Assembly (NCBI RefSeq): GCF_018408855.1
Contig: NZ_AP024326.1
Coordinates: 558,001-622,000 of the forward strand
DNA: 64,000 bases
DNA from: Caballeronia sp. NK8
GTDB taxonomy: Bacteria > Pseudomonadota > Gammaproteobacteria > Burkholderiales > Burkholderiaceae
Direction: 5' to 3'
The notes beneath the pieces were generated by a model. The model saw only the letters and a program-made list of their open reading frames with translations, was not told the DNA's origin and did not search any database. Of the stretch, positions 30,386 through 39,814 are shown one piece after another (the stretch's first letter is position 1; each line of letters opens with the position of its first letter). The translations under genes were made by a program, and so were the position numbers.

Positions 30386-31073
30386 TTGCATCGTGTGACA
30401 GGCGAGACTTCGCTTGTCTCTCACCTCAACGACGAAGCGACGATCGTCCCGCCTGTGCGTGAAGTGGCCGCGAGGCTGGGCTTGCCGCTCGCCGGCGTGA
30501 ATTTCGACGATACCGACCGCATCGACGCTGCGCTCGCGAACGGCACGATCGATGCCGCCAAGTTCGAGGACGAAGCGAGCCTCGTCGCCCGCGGCGCGCG
30601 CAACGGCTACGCGATCGAAAGCGTCGCCGCGGCCGTGACATTGCCGATGGCGTTCTACTCGCGCAAGCTCGCATCGATCGCCTACTTGCCGCGCGCGCGT
30701 TGATCCTCCTGCAGAAGTATGCGCTCACCACCCTGCAGGACGGTGCGGGCCTTCATCCGACGCTTGCGGTTATCACCGGCAATCGCTTCGGTCTGGAGAC
30801 CCTCCGGGTGGACCACGCGAAGCTCTACGAAGCGCTCGACACGGCGAGCTTCGTCGCGATGAACGCCGACGATGGTGCGCGCAACAAGCTGAAGCCGGGC
30901 CGCGACAGCATCGGCATCGAGGATGCGCGCTCACCTTACCAGCATGTCCTCACCGTGCGCACGCGCGACGCAGCGGCCGCCTGGGCGGGCCACTTATTCG
31001 CGTCTATCATTCCGACGACGTCGCGCACTTAATCCTCACGCACTACCAGGATTCCGTACGCCGGCCTTGGTGA
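30386..31073 (+). pseudogene. MetQ/NlpA-family ABC substrate-binding protein, broken
   Basis: The first frame reads VNFDDTDRIDAALANGTIDA and VTLPMAFYSRKLASIAYLP, typical of the MetQ/NlpA lipoprotein fold. A deletion then removes the expected GATVAIPNDP-type loop, and a new frame gives LILLQKYALTTLQDGAGLHP, SFVAMNADDGARNKLKP and YQHVLTVRTRDAAAAW. A last shift yields VYHSDDVAHLILTHYQDSVR and a stop at 31071-31073. The signal peptide is missing. Intact family members bind methionine or related compounds for MetNI-type importers. Confidence 0.78.
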
Positions 31074-31112
31074 ATGGCTAGTCAGGACTCGCATGTGGCG
31101 GATGGGATCGCC

Positions 31113-34100
31113 TCAAGCCGGCGAAGCATCGAGCGCCTCGTCTTGCCGCGCCCTGTTCCACAGCACTAGTTCTTCGGCTGGGATCGCCGGTGCGAACAGG
31201 AAGCCCTGCAACTCATCGCAGCCGATCTTGCGCAATACCTGCGCTTGATGGCCGGTTTCCACACCTTCGGCCACCACGCGCAAACCAAGCTCATGCCCAA
31301 GATCGACGATCGCCTTGACGATGGCAAGATCAGCGGACGCGTCGAGCATGTCTCGCACGAACGCGCGGTCGATCTTCAGACGGTCGAGCGGGAACCGGTT
31401 CAGATAGCTGAGACTCGAGTAGCCGGTGCCAAAGTCGTCGAGCGAGAGCTTGACGCCTAGCCCGCGAATGGCGTGAATGGCTTGCGCGTAGTGTTCAGCG
31501 CCATCCATGAGAACCGTCTCGGTGATTTCGAGTTCCAAGCAATGCGGCGGCACGCCATGCGCGAGCAGACTCTTGCCGAGCGCCGCAACGAGCTCGTGCT
31601 CGCGTAGTTGGATCGCTGAAATGTTGACGGACGCGCGTATTTCGAGGCCCTCTTCGTCGCGCCAGGCGGCAAGCTGTCGGCACGCTTCCTCGATCACCCA
31701 CGCGCCAATGGAAACGATGAGGCGCGTGTCCTCCGCCACCGGGATAAACACCGCCGGACCGATTTCACCCAGTACCGCGCTCTTCCAGCGCAGCAGTCCT
31801 TCGACGCTCACGAGCGCACCGGATCGCGCTTCGAGGCACGGCTGCCACTCGAGCCGCAACTCGCTGAGTTCAATAGCCGTGCGCAAACCCGTTTCCAGCG
31901 TGAGCCGATGACGCGCCTGTTCGGCCATGTCGGCCGCGAAAAACTTGACCTGATTTCGTCCGGCAGACTTGGCCTGATACATCGCGGCGTCGGCGTTCTG
32001 CATCAACGTATCGATGTCTTCGCCATCATCCGGGTAGAGTGCGACGCCGATGCTGCTCGCAACCTGCAGTGTCAACCCGCTCACTTCATGCGCTTCGCGA
32101 AGCAGCGGGAGCAGCCGCTGCGCGATGCTGCGCGCCACTTCGCTCGCGTGACCGACTCCGTTGAGCAGTACCGTGAACTCGTCCCCGCCCAGGCGGCTCA
32201 CGGTGTCGTGGGTGTCGACCGCATTGAGCAGGCGTCGCGACACGGACCGCAACAAGCCGTCACCGATGTGATGTCCGAGCGAATCGTTGATGTTCTTGAA
32301 ACGGTCGAGATCGATGAACAGCACCGCGACGCGCTGCCGCGTTCGCTGCGCTGCTGCAATGGCGACCCCGAGTTTCGCGGCAAAGAGTGCACGGTTGGGC
32401 AGTTCGGTGAGCACGTCGTGCTGCGCGAGAAACTGAATGCGCGCTTCGCTCTTCTTGCGGTCCGTGATGTCGATAAGCGTGCAGATGTAATGCGATACGG
32501 TGCCCCGCTTGTCGTGTACTGCGCTGATCATGAGCCACGCCGGATAGTCACCGCCCTCGCGGCGGCTTATTTGCGCCTCCCCGTGCCACGTACTGCTGCG
32601 CCCGACGCGTTGCAGAAGGTTACCCAGCGGGCCGTTTTCGTCGTCCTGCGTTGCCGTGTCGATGAAGGCCGGCGGCTTGCCCGCCACGTCGTCCATCCTG
32701 TAGCCAGTTGCGCGAAAGAACGAGGGGTTCGCGGTGAGCAGACGCGCCTCGGCGTTCAGGATGACGATCGCCTCGGACGATGCCTCGAACACCTTGCCCC
32801 ACAGTTCCAGCCGCTGCTCCATGAGCTTGATCTGATTGATCGGCGTAAAGGCGGTGAGAATGGCGTCACGTCCCTGGAAGTCGAGACGGCGCGCAGACAG
32901 CATCGCCCAGCTCGGCTGAGAGGTGGCTTTCCAGTGAACTTCGAATTCGTCGATGGCTTCGCGGTCGGAAAGTTGCTGAAAGAAGCGCGCGCGAGTGGCA
33001 GAGTCGAGGCCCTGAGCCCACGGGTCGGTGCTGCTTCCATTGAGCCAGAAGAGTCCTGGAGCATTGGCGTGCAATACCTCGTGACCGGGAATAGCGGTGA
33101 CGACCATCGGCACGGGCGTAGCTTCCACGAGCGCTGATTGCGCGGCTGACGCGCGGGCGGTCGCCGCCAATTCCTTCTGCACGACGCGTTCGCGGTCCAG
33201 CTGCGCAAGCATTTCGTTGAAGCCACGCACGAGCTGGCCGATCTCGTCCTGACTGTCCCAGTCGGCGCGCTTCGTGTGATCGCCGGTACGGCGCACCACA
33301 TCCATTACGCGCGCGAGTTTGCGTAGCGGCGACGAAATCTGCTGCGCGACGCAATAAACTAGTGTCAGGATGGCGCACAGCAGGAAAAGCGCCGTGCCCA
33401 AATGCAGCCACATGCGCGAGAACAGGGCTTGCACGCGCGCGTGCAGCAGGCCGTCGAGCTGCTCGCCGGTATCGCGCCAGAGGTCGTCTACGCTTTGAAC
33501 GAGCGCTTGCTGCGCGCTGTCGACGATCATCAGCACCGCTGAATCCGGCGCCACGTTGTCGTCCACCACTACCCGCGCCGCATGCCTGAATGCCTCGACG
33601 GCAGTGCGCATACGATCGAACGACGGGGTGAGCGTGCGCTCGAATTGACGATTGGCCGCCCCCGCCTCGGCGTAGTCCGACCGCAAACCCTGCATGACGC
33701 CGTCGAGTTGCCCTTCGAGGACCAGATAGCGCGAACGCACTTCCTCTCGCGAGCGCGCGTGAACACCGTCGTGCAGATGGCGGCCGATGCTGTTCACCGC
33801 GGTCAGCAGTGCGGGATAGCGCAAGATCGAGAGCGACATCGCGTAGTAGCTGTCGAGATCCGGGTCGAGAATCAGGTTCGACTGATTACCGATGCGCGTT
33901 ATCAGATCGCGGGAGGCGGTCAGCGCCTGGTCCGTCGACGCGATCCTGAGTTCACGCTCGTGCGCCATCGTCTGGAGAGCGGTCCGCAGCGCGTTGCTGG
34001 GCTCTGCGCTTCCCATCTGCGCGCCGTATTGCTGCTCGGCACGAACGAGCCTGTCGACCTCTGCATCGAGTTGCGCCACCGTCGGCAATTTGCCCGCGCC

Positions 34101-34313
34101 CGCCATTGCGATGGACGTGATGCTATGTTCCACCTCGTGAACATACGCGCTGCCGACAATCTCCTTGTTTGAAAAGTCAATCGCCAGATACTTTTCGTGA
34201 ATCAGAATCCCGCTGATGTAGATCACCGCGCTGAGATCAAGCAGGTAGATGAGCAGCAACTTGTGCCCCACGCGTAAATGCGCGAGCAGCTTGAAGAAAG
34301 GATTCCGTTTCAT
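31113..34313 (-). CDS. Membrane-bound GGDEF/EAL cyclic-di-GMP protein with HAMP and PAS
   Basis: The protein of about 1066 residues has one N-terminal membrane helix (LLLIYLLDLSAVIYISGILI), a periplasmic helical sensor of about 270 residues, a second helix (LGTALFLLCAILTLVYCVAQ), a HAMP linker, one or two PAS domains (GKVFEASSEAIVILNAEARL), a GGDEF domain with intact RLGGDEF near residue 704, and an EAL-type domain near 835 onward. The EAL motif reads EGLLRW, keeping the catalytic Glu; DDFGTGYSSLSYL is complete. It should make and/or degrade cyclic-di-GMP in response to a periplasmic or redox cue. The start MKRNPFFKLLAHLRVGHK (34313) fits better than 34364. Confidence 0.9.
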   Translation of the reverse strand: MKRNPFFKLLAHLRVGHKLLLIYLLDLSAVIYISGILIHEKYLAIDFSNKEIVGSAYVHEVEHSITSIAMAGAGKLPTVAQLDAEVDRLVRAEQQYGAQMGSAEPSNALRTALQTMAHERELRIASTDQALTASRDLITRIGNQSNLILDPDLDSYYAMSLSILRYPALLTAVNSIGRHLHDGVHARSREEVRSRYLVLEGQLDGVMQGLRSDYAEAGAANRQFERTLTPSFDRMRTAVEAFRHAARVVVDDNVAPDSAVLMIVDSAQQALVQSVDDLWRDTGEQLDGLLHARVQALFSRMWLHLGTALFLLCAILTLVYCVAQQISSPLRKLARVMDVVRRTGDHTKRADWDSQDEIGQLVRGFNEMLAQLDRERVVQKELAATARASAAQSALVEATPVPMVVTAIPGHEVLHANAPGLFWLNGSSTDPWAQGLDSATRARFFQQLSDREAIDEFEVHWKATSQPSWAMLSARRLDFQGRDAILTAFTPINQIKLMEQRLELWGKVFEASSEAIVILNAEARLLTANPSFFRATGYRMDDVAGKPPAFIDTATQDDENGPLGNLLQRVGRSSTWHGEAQISRREGGDYPAWLMISAVHDKRGTVSHYICTLIDITDRKKSEARIQFLAQHDVLTELPNRALFAAKLGVAIAAAQRTRQRVAVLFIDLDRFKNINDSLGHHIGDGLLRSVSRRLLNAVDTHDTVSRLGGDEFTVLLNGVGHASEVARSIAQRLLPLLREAHEVSGLTLQVASSIGVALYPDDGEDIDTLMQNADAAMYQAKSAGRNQVKFFAADMAEQARHRLTLETGLRTAIELSELRLEWQPCLEARSGALVSVEGLLRWKSAVLGEIGPAVFIPVAEDTRLIVSIGAWVIEEACRQLAAWRDEEGLEIRASVNISAIQLREHELVAALGKSLLAHGVPPHCLELEITETVLMDGAEHYAQAIHAIRGLGVKLSLDDFGTGYSSLSYLNRFPLDRLKIDRAFVRDMLDASADLAIVKAIVDLGHELGLRVVAEGVETGHQAQVLRKIGCDELQGFLFAPAIPAEELVLWNRARQDEALDASPA

Positions 34314-34551
34314 GGGCGAGACGTTTGGAAACGTGCGAGAAAAGTCATGCAGGCGGGCGCTCACAAGGCAGCGAATGGCAGCCAGCGATCGTGTTCGCCC
34401 ACCTATCTATTACGCCTCTTACGGCTCGCCAAAATTAACCTTTAATTAAAGTTTTAGTGCGCCGATTAGCCCCGAAGAAGTGCATTGCCATGCACGCGTT
34501 TAGTGCCAGAAAAGTCAATCTCAGCGCGCCATCTCGGCATGGCGAGATACA

Positions 34552-35504
34552 TCAAACCGCACCAAGCGACTCGTGCTTTTTCATCGATCTGAACCGGTTG
34601 CGATAATCGACCGGATTAATCTGCAGAAGCCGCATCGGTGTGCGACGACTCTCAGCGGCAAGTCCGTGGCTTCTAGGTAGCGCCGCGCGGCATCGATGCG
34701 CGCATTGGCGACATAAGTCATCGGCGTGATGCCGCAATCCTTTGCGAAGATACGAGAGAGATTGCGCGCACTCATATGCACGCGTTCCGCGAGCGACGCT
34801 ACCGTATGATCCACATGCAGATTATCCAGCATGAATTGCTGGACCTCGATAGTCTGCGAACCAGGCGAAGCCTGCGTTTCCAGCAGCGGACTGAACTGGG
34901 ACTGCCCGCCCGAGCGCCGCAGATAGACGATCAGATACTTGGCGACATCGAGCGCCATTTGCCGACCGAAGTCGTCTTCGATCATCGCGAGCGACATGTC
35001 GATGCCCGCCGTGACACCGGCCGTCGTGTAAATGCTGCCGTCGCGAACGAAGATATGATCCGGCTCGATGCGCGCCTTCGGAAAAATGCTGGCGAGCCGG
35101 GGCACGTCCATCCAGTGAGTCGTCACCAGTTTGTTGTCGAGCAGCCCCGCCGAGCCGAGAGCGAACAACCCGTTGCAGATAGCGGACACGCGGCGGCACT
35201 GCCGATGCTGCGCGCGCAGCCAGTTGCTCAGCGCTGGATCGTCGAAGGCGTCGAAGATGCCGAGCCCGCCCGGCACGATGATGGTGTCGAACTCCGGGCA
35301 GGGATCGAAGATCGTACGATCCGGCACGGTAGTCAGGCCGCTCGACGATTGGACCGTGCCGCGCGTCGTGCCGACCATCATCATTTCGTATTCGCACTCG
35401 CCTGCGCTCAGCACCTTGACTTCGGCGAACGCATCCTTCGGCCCGGCGATGTCGAGCAGTTGAAATCCAGGAAAGACGAGCATTCCGACCTTGATTCGTC
35501 TCAT
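34552..35504 (-). pseudogene. GlxA-like DJ-1/PfpI-AraC regulator, HTH damaged
   Basis: From MRRIKVGMLVFPGFQLLDIA the product has a DJ-1/PfpI amidotransferase-like domain (residues 1-180; VSAICNGLFALGSAGLL with the nucleophile-elbow Cys) and an AraC C-terminus (HTVASLAERVHMSARNLSRI). The second helix-turn-helix is cut: after LPLRVVAHRCGF the frame runs into CRLIRS and stops at 34581. The expected C-terminal INPVDYRNRFRS is found in the next frame, ending at 34552. About a dozen residues are deleted between them. DNA binding is probably lost. No stop codon separates it from the upstream CbtA reading frame. Confidence 0.75.
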
Positions 35505-36284
35505 CGCGGATATCCGGATCCTCTCAGAACAGGCTTGCTCATGGGCATGCCCCGACGCGCGCGCTGCACCGGGCAGCGCCATGCGTTCTGCCGCCGCACC
35601 GAATGCCGCGCCGATGACCGTCCAGATAATCGCCTGCATGCCGATCGACGCCACCCGGAACTGCCACATCAACGTGGCGGGAAACTCGGCGGGCACTTCG
35701 TCGATAGCCGGCGACAGCGCGAGCATCGCAGCAGTCATGATCGCGAAAGCCAGCAGACCGGCGAGCGTCGCGTTGGCATCGCCCCATTTGCGCGGCAGAG
35801 CTTGGCGCAAAGCTATCGACAGCAGTGTAATGGCGACGGAAATCCCCATGCAGTAAGAATAAAGCGCGGTGCGAACGCCGATGGTTTCCGCGGCGCCCAC
35901 CGAAGGCGGATTCGCCGGATATTTCAGCGCCGGCAGCACCACCAAGGCCGCGAAAGCCGCGAGCGCAAGCCATGCCGCAAGTGGCCGCGCGCCCATGCTT
36001 CCCGCGCGTCCCCACGCATAGGCAAAGCACAACGCAAAGAGGCCACCGAATGCAGCGCCGTACGCGAGTATTCCGGTCAACAAGCCCACGCCCGCTTGCG
36101 TTTCACGACTGACGATTTCAGGCTCGGGCGCGTCGGCGGCGTGAGCGTCCTCGTGCGCTTCATGGGCCTCGAAAGCGATCGCGCGATCGACCTGCGGCTC
36201 GCCGGCCACCCGCGCGAAGCAGAACGCCAGCAGTCCCGCGATGAGGCCCACGAGCATGCCGCGCATCAACAGTTTGCTGACCAT
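34581..36284 (-). CDS. cbtA: CbtA-family cobalt transporter in frame with GlxA-like regulator
   Basis: The first 260 residues are a CbtA-type membrane protein: MVSKLLMRGMLVGLIAGLLA, GVGLLTGILAYGAAFGGLFA, and three more helices (AWLALAAFAALVVLPALKYP and others). CbtA with CbtB is a predicted, B12-regulated cobalt importer. The frame then continues without a stop through ASGHAHEQACSERIRIS into the GlxA-like domain, giving a single open frame of about 567 residues. Either this is a real fusion, or the CbtA stop has been lost and the regulator starts at its own ATG (35504), which has AGAGGA upstream at a long spacing. The start at 36284 follows GAGGAG. Cobalt supply fits the neighbouring cobalt-type nitrile hydratase. 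Confidence 0.7.
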   Translation of the reverse strand: MVSKLLMRGMLVGLIAGLLAFCFARVAGEPQVDRAIAFEAHEAHEDAHAADAPEPEIVSRETQAGVGLLTGILAYGAAFGGLFALCFAYAWGRAGSMGARPLAAWLALAAFAALVVLPALKYPANPPSVGAAETIGVRTALYSYCMGISVAITLLSIALRQALPRKWGDANATLAGLLAFAIMTAAMLALSPAIDEVPAEFPATLMWQFRVASIGMQAIIWTVIGAAFGAAAERMALPGAARASGHAHEQACSERIRISAMRRIKVGMLVFPGFQLLDIAGPKDAFAEVKVLSAGECEYEMMMVGTTRGTVQSSSGLTTVPDRTIFDPCPEFDTIIVPGGLGIFDAFDDPALSNWLRAQHRQCRRVSAICNGLFALGSAGLLDNKLVTTHWMDVPRLASIFPKARIEPDHIFVRDGSIYTTAGVTAGIDMSLAMIEDDFGRQMALDVAKYLIVYLRRSGGQSQFSPLLETQASPGSQTIEVQQFMLDNLHVDHTVASLAERVHMSARNLSRIFAKDCGITPMTYVANARIDAARRYLEATDLPLRVVAHRCGFCRLIRSIIATGSDR

Positions 36285-36331
36285 CGTCGTCTCCTCGTCA
36301 ATGGCAGGGGAAGCCCAACAGATGGCGTCCG

Positions 36332-36508
36332 TCATGCACGGACCTCGTGTATGGCGGTGCCTTGAAAGATTGCGGTAGCACCCCGCTCCGCTCCAACAAA
36401 ATACAGCGCCAGCAGCATCAGCAATCCGCCAAAGATCATCCACGGCAGCAGCTCGCGCAGCGGAATCGGTTCGAACGTGTCAGTGGAATGCAGGCCAGCT
36501 TGAGTCAT
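36332..36508 (-). CDS. cbtB: CbtB small cobalt-transporter subunit
   Basis: A 58-residue protein reads MTQAGLHSTDTFEPIPLREL, then a single hydrophobic helix LPWMIFGGLLMLLALYFVGA, then ERGATAIFQGTAIHEVRA. CbtB proteins are short one-helix proteins with a terminal His-containing tail, and their genes precede cbtA as here. GGAGGT lies 6 bases upstream of the ATG. The last His (AIHE) is at the position expected for metal binding. cbtA starts 47 bases downstream. Confidence 0.82.
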   Translation of the reverse strand: MTQAGLHSTDTFEPIPLRELLPWMIFGGLLMLLALYFVGAERGATAIFQGTAIHEVRA

Positions 36509-36537
36509 GAAGTACCTCCGGAAGAGTCAGAAAAATG

Positions 36538-36873
36538 TTAGCGGCTGCGCGCCGCGACGATAGCTTCGATCTCTCGGCGCGACAGCACACCGCTCGTCTC
36601 GACCACTTTCAGCAGCGCTTCGAGAAAACGTTCGTAGTAGTCCCAGCGCGGCTGATTCGCGCATTCGATTGCTTCCCACTTCGCGATGGACGCGATCAGG
36701 CTCTGGCGAAAGTCCTCCCACTCGAAACATACCGCCTTCGATAGCGAGAGCGCGAGGCCGAACACATCGCGCTCCCAGCGATTGGCGAACAGCAGCTTGC
36801 CGTCGAGACGCGGCGGCGAATCCGGTGCGCCGAGCATCGACGCGGCAGCGTATTCTTCGAAACGCGTGAACAT
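36538..36873 (-). CDS. Nitrile hydratase accessory (activator-like) protein
   Basis: A 111-residue protein contains PPRLDGKLLFANRWERDVFG, LALSLSKAVCFEWEDFRQSL and WDYYERFLEALLKVVETSGV. FANRWERDVFGLALSL is the signature shared by nitrile hydratase accessory proteins and the N-terminal half of the beta subunit. It helps deliver metal to, or mature, the alpha subunit. GAGGAG precedes the ATG at 36873. It appears intact although both catalytic subunits are broken. Confidence 0.9.
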   Translation of the reverse strand: MFTRFEEYAAASMLGAPDSPPRLDGKLLFANRWERDVFGLALSLSKAVCFEWEDFRQSLIASIAKWEAIECANQPRWDYYERFLEALLKVVETSGVLSRREIEAIVAARSR

Positions 36874-36883
36874 GACACGCTCC

Positions 36884-37520
36884 TCAGGCTGCGGGTGCTT
36901 CGACGAGTGCAACGCCCATCATCGACTCGGGCGTAACGAGCGCGGCGAGTTCTTCCTCACTCAAATGCTCTGTGTTTGCGGGGCGCTCGGGCACGACGAA
37001 CCAGCGAATCTGCGCGCTGCTGTCCCACAACATCACCTCCTTCGTCGCGTGCACCCGTACCGAATTCCTGCTAGACGGCGCGCGGTTCGCGCACGCCGCG
37101 CGCGCGAAATACAGCGTCCTTGTACCAATACGGCGGCAAGCCGAGTACCGGCCACGGATAACACGAACACAGCGAGCAGATGATCAAGTTATGCACGTTC
37201 AGGTTATGCACGTTCGCATCGTTCGCGACCGCGGCCATATGCTCGCCTTCCGCGCCCGTCATGCCGAGCGGAAGCGAGAGTTCGGCAATCGCCTTCGGCG
37301 TGTCCTCGACGAGACGCCTCGCGTATTCCGGATCGACCCATGCGCGCGCGACGATCTTCGCGCCGTTGAACGGGCCGGCCATCGTCTCGAAGTGTTTGAG
37401 CACGACATCGACGGAGTCGGTGACAATCACGCATTTTTCGATCAGCAAGGCTTCCAGCGCACGCACTTTGGCGGCACTCGATGCTTCGCGGTCGTCGGAA
37501 AATTCGAAAAGTTGGCTCAT
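36884..37520 (-). pseudogene. nthA: Nitrile hydratase alpha subunit, interrupted
   Basis: The frame from MSQLFEFSDDREASSAAKVR carries RALEALLIEKCVIVTDSVD, then the metal-binding motif ICSLCSCYPWPVLGLPP with all three Cys ligands. After VREPRAV comes an in-frame TAG (37071-37073), and within the next 20 bases the frame shifts. VMLWDSSAQIRWFVVPERP and LSEEELAALVTPESMMGVAL follow in another frame to the stop at 36884. A protein ending at the TAG would lack about a quarter of the fold. The enzyme hydrates nitriles to amides. CxLCSC with Tyr after the last Cys leans to the cobalt type, while Ser in the second place is more common in iron types. Confidence 0.9.
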
Positions 37521-37551
37521 GGGTTCGCTCGTGGTTGGCTTGTATTCGAAT

Positions 37552-38295
37552 TCAGTCGGCTGCGTGCACGTAAGCTTCGTACAGGTCGGCGTAAATGGTC
37601 GTGTTCGGCTCGCTTTTGCAGGGGCCCCAGATCGACGCGGCGTCGAAGGCAACGCGATACACAGGCATCGGCGCGCCAATACCGTCCATGCCCGTCGAGA
37701 CGAAATAGGAGAACGCACCGGGATAGACGAGATCCACCACGCCGGTCTTGTTGCGCAGATAGCCCGGCAAGCGCGTGTGGTCCACCGCTTCGGGATCGGT
37801 GATACGCACGGCATCGCCAGCTCGAAAGCGCGCCGAGCCGTCGAGCGCGTGATAGCCCGAGTCACCGTTCTGCAGATAGGCGTCGAGCTGCGCGGCGAGT
37901 TCGGCATTGGGGCGATTGGGTAAAGGCGCGTCCGGGTGCGCGCTGTAGTGGGCGGTTTTCTCTGCGAGTTCCTCCGCCGACACATACCCCTGATCGACGA
38001 AAAACTGAGTGATGCCGCCGAGCCATTTCTCCTAGTAGCGATATTTAAAGTACTCGAACGGCTGCATGTCTTCGGCGCCGGTGCGCAGCGAGGCCCAGGT
38101 CCAATTGCTTTTGAAGGCGGTGGGCAGCATATCGACCGGATAGCGATGCGGCGCATCCGACAGATGCGCACTCTCCGCCATCATGACCGTATGAATGCCG
38201 AAGATGCGCTTTTCCCATGGCTGGACGAATACGCGCTTTTCAGTGCTGACCGGCCCCAGATTTTCGATGCCGCCAAGATGATGTTGTAGCTTCAC
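37552..38295 (-). pseudogene. nthB: Nitrile hydratase beta subunit, interrupted by TAG
   Basis: From the GTG at 38295 the frame reads VKLQHHLGGIENLGPV, WEKRIFGIHTVMMAES and WASLRTGAEDMQPFEYFKYR. At 38032-38034 a TAG replaces what should be Tyr (family YRYYEKWL). The frame then continues open: EKWLGGITQFFVDQGYVSAE, RFRAGDAVRITDPEAVDHTR, LPGYLRNKTGVVD and GPCKSEPNTTIYADLYEAYV, ending at 37552. Only this one lesion is visible, so a single back mutation or amber suppression would restore the protein. The order beta before alpha is the one usual for cobalt-type operons. Confidence 0.9.
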
Positions 38296-38323
38296 GTTTT
38301 GCTCCGCTTGAATAGGAACGGTC

Positions 38324-38828
38324 TCATCCGAGCCGATGCTCGCGTCTGAATTGCAGTGCTTCACCGACGACTTCCGAGACGAAGCCGAAGACTGCGCCGG
38401 TAACGAGCGCGGCGGCCGCGACCAGCGCCGGATTGCCGATGCCCGCCGTAATGATCGCCTTACCTGTGGCCACCATCGTGCCGACCGTCGAGGCGAAGCC
38501 CCAGACGATCGCAGGCAAGACGTCGAGCAATTTGATCTTGGATGCCTGAACCATCGCCGCGCTGCCCGATGCCAACCAGCACCGCCACCGCGACCGCGCC
38601 GCCGCTCGTGGTCGCAATGCAGAGCAAGGTAAGCGAAGCGATGACGAGTCCCGTGAGATTCAACGCCACGCTCTTGACGAAGCCCGCGCGCCCGCCGCCG
38701 AGCACGAAGAACGACGCCCAGGCGATGAACGTCACCTAGACGGGAACCGGAAAGATCGTGCCGGTGAGCCATGTATCGACGACCGCCAATACGCCGATGC
38801 TCACCGTGTATGCCTCTGGCTTTTTCAT
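38324..38828 (-). pseudogene. DUF1097 membrane protein, TAG plus frameshift
   Basis: Starting MKKPEAYTVSIGVLAVVDTW the frame meets TAG at 38736-38738, where the family has Trp (PVxVWVTFIAWASFF). The open part continues VTFIAWASFFVLGGGRAGFV, then LNLTGLVIASLTLLC. Near 38570 the frame shifts, and AAMVQASKIKLLDVLPAIVW, GFASTVGTMVATGKAI and GAVFGFVSEVVGEAL follow to 38324. It is a six-helix membrane protein of unknown transport role. Its place between cobW and nitrile hydratase suggests a link with nitrile or amide uptake. Confidence 0.8.
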
Positions 38829-38862
38829 GCGTAGCTCCTTGAAGAACAAATCAATGAAGGCT

Positions 38863-39814
38863 TCAGTTCATGCAACTCAGAAGTCCATCGCGCATTCGCG
38901 CGGCTTCGATGTTGCGGCCAATCATCACGAAACGGCTCTCTCGTGTTTCGTCGCGCATCCACGCACGGCCGAACGTGGTGTCGAGCAACATATGCACGCT
39001 ATGAAAATGCAGGCGTCGCGGTTCGTCGTGCATGTTGAGCACGCCTTTCATGCGAAGAAGTTGTGCGCCTTGCGTTTGCACGAGCTGATTGATCCAGCGG
39101 TTTAAACGCGTCGCATCGATACCACCGGACACCACGAGCGCGCACGATGCGATGCTGTTGTCGTGTTCGTGGTCGTGGCTGTCTTCGTCGAGCAGATTCG
39201 GCTCGATGGCGAGCAGGTTGTTGACCGAAAAGCGCACGCGCGTCGATCCTGGAACGCTGCGCGTACTCGATGCGCGCAGTCGGATTGAGCCGGCGAATCC
39301 CGGCGACGAGCGCATCGACGGCATCGGACGAAACGAGATCGGTCTTGTTGATGACGATGCGGTCCGCGAATACCACTTGCTCCCGCGCGATATCGTCATG
39401 AAGCTGAGCCCGCGCGTGCATCGCATCGACCACGGCGACGACCGATTCCAGCTCCACGCGCTCGCGCACGTCGGGATCGGCGAGAAAGGTCTGTAGCACC
39501 GGCGCGGGATCGGCGAGGCCCGACGTTTCGATGATGAGGCGCTCTAGGCGATCGCCGAAGCGCATCAACATGTCGCGCACGCTGGCGACGAGATCGGTGC
39601 GGACCGTGCAGCAGACGCAGCCGTTGTTGATCTCGATCACGGCGCGTTCATCGGCGACGATCAACTGGCCGTCGATCCCGACTTCGCCGAATTCGTTCAC
39701 GACGATTCCGATCTGCATTGGCCGCGTGGATTCGAGCAGATGATTCACGAGTGTCGTCTTGCCGGCTCCAAGGAAACCGGTAATGACGATGGCAGGCAGT
39801 TTGGCGGGTCGCAT
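38863..39814 (-). pseudogene. CobW/P47K GTPase metallochaperone, frameshifted
   Basis: The N-terminal G3E GTPase has Walker A GFLGAGKTTLVNHLL, the metal motif GCVCCTVRTDL (CxCC) and GTP-specificity INKTDLV. After RLNPTARIEYAQRS (about 39250) the frame shifts by one base, and the C-terminal CobW domain continues in another frame: VRFSVNNLLAIEPNLLDEDS, HDHEHD, LRMKGVLNMHDEPRRLHFHS and the stop at 38863. Such proteins deliver metal to nitrile hydratase when encoded beside it. A truncated GTPase half might still be made. Confidence 0.85.

Noticed and set aside
31908..33137. 409-residue plus-strand open frame
   Set aside because: Antisense to the GGDEF/EAL gene, no motifs; the minus-strand protein is unambiguous.
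34776..36365. 529-residue open frame on the plus strand
   Set aside because: Antisense to the CbtA-GlxA frame; the translation is Arg/His-rich with no family motifs, as expected from high-GC codon bias.
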